DNA of 64,000 nt, taken from Aspidapion aeneum. Lineage: Eukaryota > Arthropoda > Insecta > Coleoptera > Brentidae. The notes under the pieces were generated by a model. It saw only the letters and a program-made list of their open reading frames with translations. It was not told the origin of the DNA and did no database searches. Within the stretch, counting starts at the first letter, position 1. Every line of letters begins with the position of its first letter. Position numbers and translations under genes: made by a program. Shown piece by piece: positions 56,258 to 64,000 of this stretch. The DNA is taken from assembly GCA_963576565.1 (NCBI GenBank), contig OY755047.1, forward strand, positions 33,400,851 to 33,464,850, written 5' to 3'.

Positions 56258-58649
56258 AAGGTAGGAGCAAGCCTTAACTATAATTTTTTTTTCATATATA
56301 ATTTTCACAATATAATTTAGACATAATCTTTTCCAATATAATTTTTACAGTATAATTTAACACCTCTTGTAAACGCAAGATAAGGTATGACGTCATAACC
56401 CTAGTTTTGCGGCATATTTACTACATTGACTTGTTTCCTTCATTTCATTTATTTAAGATAATTTTACTGTCAAAGTTAAAGTGCCTTGCTATTTTGACCC
56501 TATTTAAAGTGCCTTGCTATTTTGTCCCTGACTTGTTTGGTATTTTCCTCAGGTTTTACAATCAAAATATACAAGATGAACTAAATTTCTGTGTTATTTG
56601 TACAATCCGGTGAACCAACTTTGCAGAGACAAAAGAGAGATGAGGTTATATTTTTTTTCAGCAGTTTCCTTACATTGTTCTACCTCATGGGGTAGATCTC
56701 GGACTGGGTTGCTGTCTGTCTCATCCTGCCCAACGTAGAATGATGGCAGCAGATATTTGGTCCAGATCTCCCCTATGATGGAACGATTTTGGAAGTATAT
56801 TTTTTTTTACAATCATTCATATAATTGAGTCCTATGCTACTGACTCAGATGTAGGTACACTATGACCTGTTAAAGGAGTCCATCTACCTGTAAAGTGCTT
56901 CTAGTTTTGTCATTTTGATTCATTTGGGAATCTTTTAAATTTTATTTTGTTTATTAGTCAATTTTTTTTGGTTTTTTTTATTACACAAATACTCTGGAAG
57001 CCTCGGAAGTAAGTAGAATTTCATTGTTTGGCTGCAACGTTTGGGTTGAACTGTATTTTATTTAAGATCTTCTTTGTAAAACATTGGTATTAAATAATGT
57101 GGCGCACTTAAAATTTTCTTATTTCTGAACCCCCCCTTCTCCACTGTATAAAAGTTACCGGGCATATCAATGTTTTACCTAGCTGGAAAATACAGTTCTG
57201 CTTCCAGATATTCGTTTAATTATTCAGTGGGTTTTTTGTGTCACAAAATGGCGGCAACGTCTTTAAGCTGCCACAAATGTCACACAACGCATTTTAATAG
57301 GCCACAAATTGGCGCCCTACGTGTGTTTTGGCTAGTTTTTTAACATCTGATGTAATTTTTTGTTCTTTTTTTTTAATTTGAAAAAAAAAGAAAAAACTTT
57401 TTTTTTTTTTTTTGAATTTTTTTTTTAATTTTTTTTTTAATTTTTTTTTAATTTTTTTTGTGGTACAGCCAAACCAGGTTAAAGGCTTTCAGTGGCTGTC
57501 GGTGGTTTTGACACTCAATCATTTTTTTAATAAAAAAAAAATGAGATTTTCCATCTTTGTTGGGTTTGATAACACTTTTTAAATATTTTTTAGTAATATT
57601 TGAACGTTGATTTGAAATTCGTTGTTGCTCTGTTGATCATCATAGGTTTTATTAACTTATCTTCACAAGTTTTTTCTTGGAAAATAAAATATTAATTTTT
57701 ATGTATTAAGGAAGAATAAGTGGATAAAAAAACATGGGAGTTTTTATTCAGCAGCGTCCAAATCATGTTCTTAATTCTTTAAAGTTTTTTTGTGGGAAAA
57801 ACATGTTTTAATTTTTTTTTAAAGAAAAATAAATACAACAATGTAAATTTACTTCAATTTTTTTTGTTGATTTATAGGTGGATGGACCTCCAGACATAGT
57901 CTTTTTAGGTTTAAATATATGCCAGAAGTAGTGTGTTTTTTCTAACAATTTTTTTTTGCAGGTTGCCTACTACTAATATGTTATTATTTCCTGCTTGTGA
58001 TAAGATAGAAATTGTTTCACCGATTATTTTTTAGTGCAGTCAATTTATTTAGGTCAACAAGTTATTTTTTTTTGGTGATTTTAATTTTTTTGTGGGATAT
58101 CACCACTTGGTATTTGGAATATTTTTACAGGGTTTCACACAAATTTTTCTTGGCTAGGTTGTTTTAGGGTAAATATAGCTTAACAGCTGGTAGCTTTGTT
58201 TAGTTGAAAGTATTAATTGGTAATGAAAGAAAAGGAAAATGAGTTTATTTTGCTGTGTCATTTTCTTTTCTTGTTTTTTTTGGTGGTAACTGTTGGATGA
58301 CAATTAAGATCTTACGTCACTCAGTTACATCGGGTCAGAGGAGGGTACTACTACTAGTGTCGGCTCGGGAGGTTAGGAAACACAAGGCTAAAACCCCTAG
58401 AGCGACATATTGGCTGAAGATCAACGCGAGAGGTCCAGTTAACATTTTTTTTTGGGGTATTTTTTTTTGGAGCAGTTTTTTTTAGGTCTTTGGTTTCCAG
58501 TTTAGTTGTCTAATTGTGTTTTTGTGACTGGTCAAATTTTTTTGGTAGAAAATACAGCGTTGGGCTTTGGAGTGCATTTTTTTAAAAATGACCTACGGGT
58601 ATTTCTATCAATTAAAGTTTTCTGGTTCACAATTATTTTTTTCTGTATT
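56258..58649. other. T/G-rich sequence, probable intron
   Basis: It is strongly T- and G-skewed on the plus strand with many poly-T runs (57360-57460). The only contrasting patch is 58305-58440, which is GC-richer (TCACTCAGTTACATCGGGTC, CTACTAGTGTCGGC, CCTAGAGCGACATATTGGC) and exon-like, but no clear splice sites or family motifs were found. Confidence 0.45.
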
Positions 58650-58787
58650 AGCTCACACATATACTATACTATAGTAGTGTGAGCTATGGTGATCCTAATT
58701 TTTTCGAGAAAAAAAAAGTTGCTCCGATTTCAAAATTTTTTATATATCTTTGCGTTTCAGATGATTTTGAAACTTTTTTGTTGCGCC

Positions 58788-58821
<34 letters not shown>

Positions 58822-59252
58822 ATGTCTGTCTGTCTGTATGTCTGTAACGACCAACGCGCATAACTCAAAAACCGCTTGGCCGATTTTAATGAAATTTGGT
58901 ACCTAGGCTTTGTCTTGGGTCGAGATGGTCCCATTTAAAAATGAACAAAATCCACCAAACAGAAACCAAATAAAAGGGTGGGGGTAGATTTCAAAAATTA
59001 GAGTTTATGTGAAAATATGGCGTGTGTGATATCAAACGAAAGGTAATTGAGTCTGCAGTTAAACAAAATACATTTTAATTTATTTAAAAAAAAAGGGTGG
59101 GGGTAGATTTCAAAAATTTGAGTTTAAGTCAAAACATGGCTTGTGTGGTATCAAACAAAAGGTAATTTAGTCTGGAGTTAAATAAAATATATTTCAGTTT
59201 TTAGTTATATTAGCTCACACGTACACTATAACTATAGTTCCTAGTGTGAGCT
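58650..59252 (+). repeat. Hairpin-ended interspersed repeat with TCTG microsatellite
   Basis: Both ends are hairpins: AGCTCACACATATACTATAC...GTGTGAGCT at 58650-58685 and a similar one at 59212-59252. Between them are a (TCTG)n run at 58788-58845, a block with ATAACTCAAAAACCGCTTGG, and two tandem units of 119 bp (from 58973 and 59092, core GGGTGGGGGTAGATTTCAAA). The inverted partial copy is at 1-328. The organisation recalls DINE-1/Helentron-associated elements (inference). Confidence 0.75.
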
Positions 59253-62200
59253 TAGGGGCCCATATATTGGCAGAGTATTTTTTTTCTGCGTTCAGGTCAT
59301 AGCTTGGTCATGGCCATTGGAGAGCAAACATTTATGTTTGAGCCTTGAGAAGTTTTGCCTGCTCCAGATTGAATACAGAGAAAATGAATTTGAAGCCCAA
59401 CTAGATATAATACCACAAAAGAAATGTTTAACTGAGACAGATATAGATATAAGTTTTTTTTGGTTTTTTTAGTTCATTTGTAAAGTTTAGGAATTTCTTA
59501 AGTAATGCCATTTTGAGGCCGAAAATTGGTCAGTGAATTTAAGAGAGACTTTCAACTAAATATAAATGCTAGGCGGGGGTAATTGGTAAAAATATTTCCA
59601 AATTTTGCTTCTTTTTTTAAATAATTTAATTTTTCGTAAAAGATTATTTCCTTTCTGTTAACATAACTTCTCGATTTTTTGTTTTGGTCAAAACGGTTTG
59701 TATAGTGGTCGTAGTTTTAAAGGGTGACCAGATAGGTTATATTTTTTTTGGGGGACCAAACAGGAATTTCTTGAGTTAGAAAAGGTGAACTTTTTTTGTC
59801 TTAGTTGATCAGGCAGGAATAAATAAATCTTTTTACTTCCGAATCATAATTTTAAATAACAAGATTTATTGGTTAAGTGTTTGGGTCTTATATAATGAAA
59901 AACGTTTTGTTTTTGAGGATACTGGTATGATATGAAATTATTTTAATTTCATGCCAAATGTTGGTTGACGGCAGATATGCTAGTCTTCAGTTTTTCGTTA
60001 ATTTGCATTTCAGGACAGTGGCGTGTACTTAAGGGGGCCTGTCATCTGCGCCCATTGTAAAGCAACTTCCAACTTACTTGCTTAGCTTTTTCACTTAATC
60101 TTCGTTTTGTTGCTTCTAAAATTAAAGCGTTATGTTGGATAACGATGGATGGTGTTAGACTGAGAAAGTACCTAGGTATTTAGGGATGAAAACTTGGAAG
60201 TTGTGGACAATCGGGAAATAATTTTTTTTTTATTTCATTTTTTTTTAATTTTAAAATAATTTCATACTGGTGACCTCAAATAATGAAGCAAATTTTGTGG
60301 AATAAATGGGAAAGTGTTTAGGTTAAACAATAAATTTAAGATCATTGGGTTTTTTAAAAAATGATTTCAACCTAAGAATAAAGTTAAAAACAATAGGTTT
60401 TCCTTTAGGCGACTAAACATTGATGAGGGCATCTATTTTTTTTAAAATCTGATAGTTGTACAGGGTGTAAAGGAGCTAGCTACCTTTTATATTGCAATAA
60501 TTAGGGTTTGATTTCTCTCGCGAGCTGGGTGGAAATGGAAGAAATGTTTGGTTCGGAGTGTAGAAATCGAGGAACGAGGACTTCCTGCTAATCTTTTTTA
60601 GGATTTCGCAACTTCGGTTTTCGCTAAATTAAAATATATCCAAATTTGGCCTACAGGCTGAATCTCACATCTTCCAGGACCTTGCAGATTTGCGGAGAAA
60701 GACAATTTTTGTAATCTGTTTAGTTATGATAGGAATTAAAATAGTAATATGCACATGAGGGAACTAGATATATTTAGGTTGGAAAGTAGTAAGAACACTG
60801 ATCTGAACAATTTTCCATAATAGTGTCCTATTTTCACAGGGTGCTTCAAAATATCTTCACCCTTTCTTTGAAATAAGATATTGTTTCGCCTGTGGGTGTT
60901 TGACCGTTTGGAAAATATATAGGGTCCAGATGGGATTGGAATGGAAATCACAAGTTTTTGGGTTTATTGACATTATACTTAGGAAATAGGGGAAATGTCT
61001 AATAAAAAGTTTTTTTTGGGTTTAGGCCGAGTTTTGTTGAGATAACAAAAGTTTAATTGGGGCCGGGAGGTTATTATGCTCTTTTAAAATTAATGTAATC
61101 GTTTTGGCTTCTTGATTTTTGTTGTCTGGTTTTTACGCAGGATTATTCCCAACTGTTTCATTTCAAAATGTCATTTGTAAGTGATAGGATCTCATTAGCC
61201 CTTGTACATTTGGTAATTTTGCTTTGACTAACAGTTGTGGAAAAGGCCCAACTTAATTTTATATCTCGTAAACACCGGGAATAAGGATCTGAGAATGCAT
61301 TAAGCAGTAAATTTTTTTTGATTAGATGTTGTGTGTAAACACACTTGAGTAGGCAGATTTAGTTTTACAACGTTCTTATAGGTGAACCTTGAAATTGTTT
61401 CCATATTTGTTTTTTGTGAAAGGGCACACAAGATAATTCTTTACGGGGTTGAGTGCAAAGTTTAAAACTTAGGTTCACATTATTATAGTGGTACAGTAAA
61501 TGAGTACTCACGTTGTATGTTTCCTTTAGTAATAATTTTAAACAAATATACTAACATCGTTTGTTTTTTTGTAACATAAATATTTTTTTTACTTTTCCTA
61601 AACTGATTGTTTTTTTGCAATTACGATTTTTATACCTTATGATTCTTAAGTAAATTTAATTTTCAACATTTTTTTTGTATAGTAAATTAATTTTTCTAGC
61701 TCATTTACTTTTCACATTGCCACAGTTTTGGGAGAGGAAAGAGAATTGACAACTCTTTTTTTAAAGGAAAAGAACAAAAACTGTTGCATGACAACTCGAA
61801 TAAGATTTTTCTGGTGTTGGTTTTATTAAATTTTTTTTAAGATTCACTAATAGGAGCTGCAACCCCACTAAAACATTTTTAATTTTTTTTGAAAATATTT
61901 TTTTAAATATTTTTTTTTAAATATTTTTTTTTAAAAAGGGAAACTTGATTTTCTTGTTGGACATTTTTTTCCTTGGTGCATAGTAGTACCTTGCCCCTAC
62001 AATGGTTTGACCAGTTTATTTAAATATATTTTTTTGCGGAATTAAAATATAATTTTATTTCGAACTCTCACGTTTTAACAACCTATCATCATTTGTTGTA
62101 ATTTTTTTTTCTTCTCCCTACTCCAAACCACCTATTAGAGTGGAGTAATTTTTGAAAATTAAAAATTCTAGTGAGTCACTAATTAATTTTTTTTACTATT

Positions 62201-63307
62201 GGACTACTGTGGTCGACACCAAAAAAATTTTTTTAAATTTTTTTTTGGACACCTTTCGGTACGATCCTAGGGTCTTTTTGACCATGACCATGATTGATGC
62301 ATCAATTTAGTTAAAATTTTGGGAATTTCATTTTAATGATTATTAGAGAGTTGCAGTCCTACCAAGACGTTATTTGTGTAATTTTTTTATTACCATCGGT
62401 AATTTAAAAAAAAAAAAATTTAACTACACACAACATCCTTACTAGTCTAATTCGACGCAATTTCAGCGAGCGGATTTTTTTTTTAATTGAGCATATTTTA
62501 CGATTTCTATAACATGAACATCTGTTCCGATGTTTATTGCGTTCACTTATATATTAAGGGATGATGTGACCTTAAGCAATGCATGTTTTGTGTAAACTCA
62601 GAGTAGGTAAGCAGGTTAAAGTGGGTTTTGATTTTTTCTTTTTAGAAAAATCATTGTATACGGCGATTTGGGTTTTTTTAAGGAGTTTATTTGTGGAGCC
62701 GTTCTGCAATAGCAGGAGTATACCCTAGCGTTAACTGTGTACAACAGTTTTGGGATTTTTGTTATAGGTAGTCTGTTGTACGTCCCATTTAGGGATTAAT
62801 TTACCTATTCGGTTGCTGAGGTAAACAAACATCACTTAACTTTAATTTTAATCCAGTTCAGCTAGGATAAGCGCAATTATTTTTTTTTGGTTTTACTCAC
62901 GCAGGAGTGGAACATAAGACCTAAACACTGCCAAAACTCTTGTATCTCTTTTATTTTTTTTTTAACTTTTGTTATGGCTACTTGTTAATTCTAATTTAGG
63001 ATTTAAGTAGTTATTTCTCTCTGCAAGGTTGGACGTCATAGTTGGTTGTACAAATACTTAACATAAATTATGATTACATTTTTAAACGCAAATAAATTTT
63101 ATTTTCTTACTGCTCCGGTGTTTTTCGGTTTTGTTCGCGTCTGCCCGTATTTAAGTTTTATATTTTCTACATTTGTGAGAAAATTTATAGTGATTTTCAC
63201 TAGTGAGTTTAAAGTGAAATTTGTGTTTGTTATTACGTGGTTTAGTTTTATAATTGGGAGGTATAATTAAGAGTTTTAAAGTTTAAAGTTTGAATATAAA
63301 AGGCACC
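59253..63307. other. T/G-rich sequence, no gene recognised
   Basis: Continues the plus-strand T and G excess, with many T runs (60220-60245, 61890-61935, 62215-62245). No exon with family motifs was found. If the retrotransposon at 63308 has its 5' LTR in the window, it must lie here, but no TG...CA pair, primer-binding site or LTR boundary could be supported. Confidence 0.4.
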
Positions 63308-64000
63308 ATGGCTATTTCTTTGAGTCTGTTGTCGGACATAAGGTACTTAGTCAAGGACGAGTTAATCTACGAATTAACATGGAGAGGCATAGCCATTGGA
63401 TCGGTGGAAGAGACGAAGCAGCAGCTCATACTGATTAGACAGAGAGAAAGGACCGATGGAAGTATGAGATACCCTCCGTATCCCTTTAAATTTGGTCAGG
63501 ATGCTTTTAGCTGCATGAAGAAGCTAGATAGTCTAGTACCGCTGGTAGAGAAGTTCTCTGGTACGAGCAAAGGGGGAGAGTTTAGGAAAATCGCTGTAAG
63601 GTTGGAACACGTGTTAGCCAGGATAAATAACATGAATCCGTCTAACTTTGAAGAAAGTCAAACCAAAGGCATACTGGTTGCGGAAACCTTGAGTTTGATT
63701 GGGAGGTTGCAGAGCCAAGGAACAGATTTACTAAGAGTTGGCATTACCTCAGATGATGATGAAGCATCTGAAACCCAATCAACGAGTTGAAGCTCAGACC
63801 ACTCAACAAGTGTTGGCAACACACCTAACCAGTCTCATTTCCCGCAACCGCAGCACTCGAGCACACAAAGAACAGCTCAACAGCCCACAAATCAACCGTC
63901 GGTCATTGCTCCATTGCAAATGCAAGTGCTTACAAACCCAACTCAAACATCAGTACAAGTACCACTCCCTATGACGATTGAGAATTACGGTACAACAGCT
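63308..64000 (+). pseudogene. gag: LTR retrotransposon (Gypsy-type) gag, partial, with in-frame TGA
   Basis: Gag forms the capsid shell of the element's particles. The reading frame opens at ATG 63308 in a good context (CACCATGG). The N-terminal part contains LVKDELIYELTWRGIAIGS and MRYPPYPFKFGQDAF, then a helical region (KLDSLVPLVEKFSG, LEHVLARINN), a layout I associate with gag of insect Gypsy-like elements. An in-frame TGA at 63788-63790 follows an acidic/Ser stretch. The same frame then continues open to the window edge as a Gln/Pro/Thr/Ser-rich linker (QPQHSSTQRTAQQPTNQP), normally found before the capsid domain. Capsid, nucleocapsid and pol would lie outside. One stop may mean recent inactivation or readthrough. 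Codon use is far more even than in the flanks. Confidence 0.6.

Noticed and set aside
58679..58934. ORFs of 75 and 64 codons with SVCL / TDRQ repeats
   Set aside because: They translate the TCTG microsatellite of an interspersed repeat.

Overview
The window is nuclear DNA from an insect-like animal: very AT-rich, intron-rich and crowded with DNA transposons. No species can be fixed. The evidence for an insect is mariner copies of at least two lineages, a THAP/P-element relative, a Tc1 fragment, a Gypsy-type gag and spliceosomal genes with long introns. No bacterial features (operons, ribosome-binding sites, CRISPR) were seen.

One cellular gene is clear. The first three coding exons of DRC3 (LRRC48), a leucine-rich-repeat subunit of the axonemal nexin-dynein regulatory complex, lie on the minus strand at 15797-15911, 6633-6932 and 592-777. 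All splice sites and phases agree. The remaining exons are beyond the left edge. Its two introns here (8.9 and 5.9 kb) are almost entirely nested mobile elements: a mariner carrying four other insertions (2414-6541), a broken THAP/P-type transposon (about 7240-8720), a minisatellite-bearing inverted-repeat unit (8760-11242) and nested fold-back elements (11305-15350), including a 2.4-kb MULE-like fold-back with a perfect 9-bp target duplication, all inserted in a SINE-like repeat.

15.9-55 kb holds no recognised cellular gene. It contains two more deleted copies of the same mariner family, three copies of a repeat ending in ACCTTCCTAGCC, several palindromic MITEs, a 1.95-kb palindrome (42995-44957), an irritans-like mariner with intact ends (46121-47317), a PIF/Harbinger-like MITE, a second transposase remnant and a CCCAAGTAACATT-ended element (50219-52016). 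Two small ORFs (26136-26240 and 54512-54685) are noted as uncertain candidates.

From about 55 kb the plus strand turns T- and G-rich. A plausible plus-strand gene start (ATG at 55643, exon junction 55646/55852, 26 codons) lies here, followed by 7 kb without recognised exons, a repeat with hairpin ends (58650-59252) also found inverted at the left edge, and at the right edge the gag region of an LTR retrotransposon, interrupted by one in-frame TGA.

The most unusual observation is a pair of unrelated 24-bp perfect palindromes of the same architecture (7000-7023 and 45219-45242), flanked by 8-bp and 7-bp direct repeats, which look like transposon excision scars or minute insertions.
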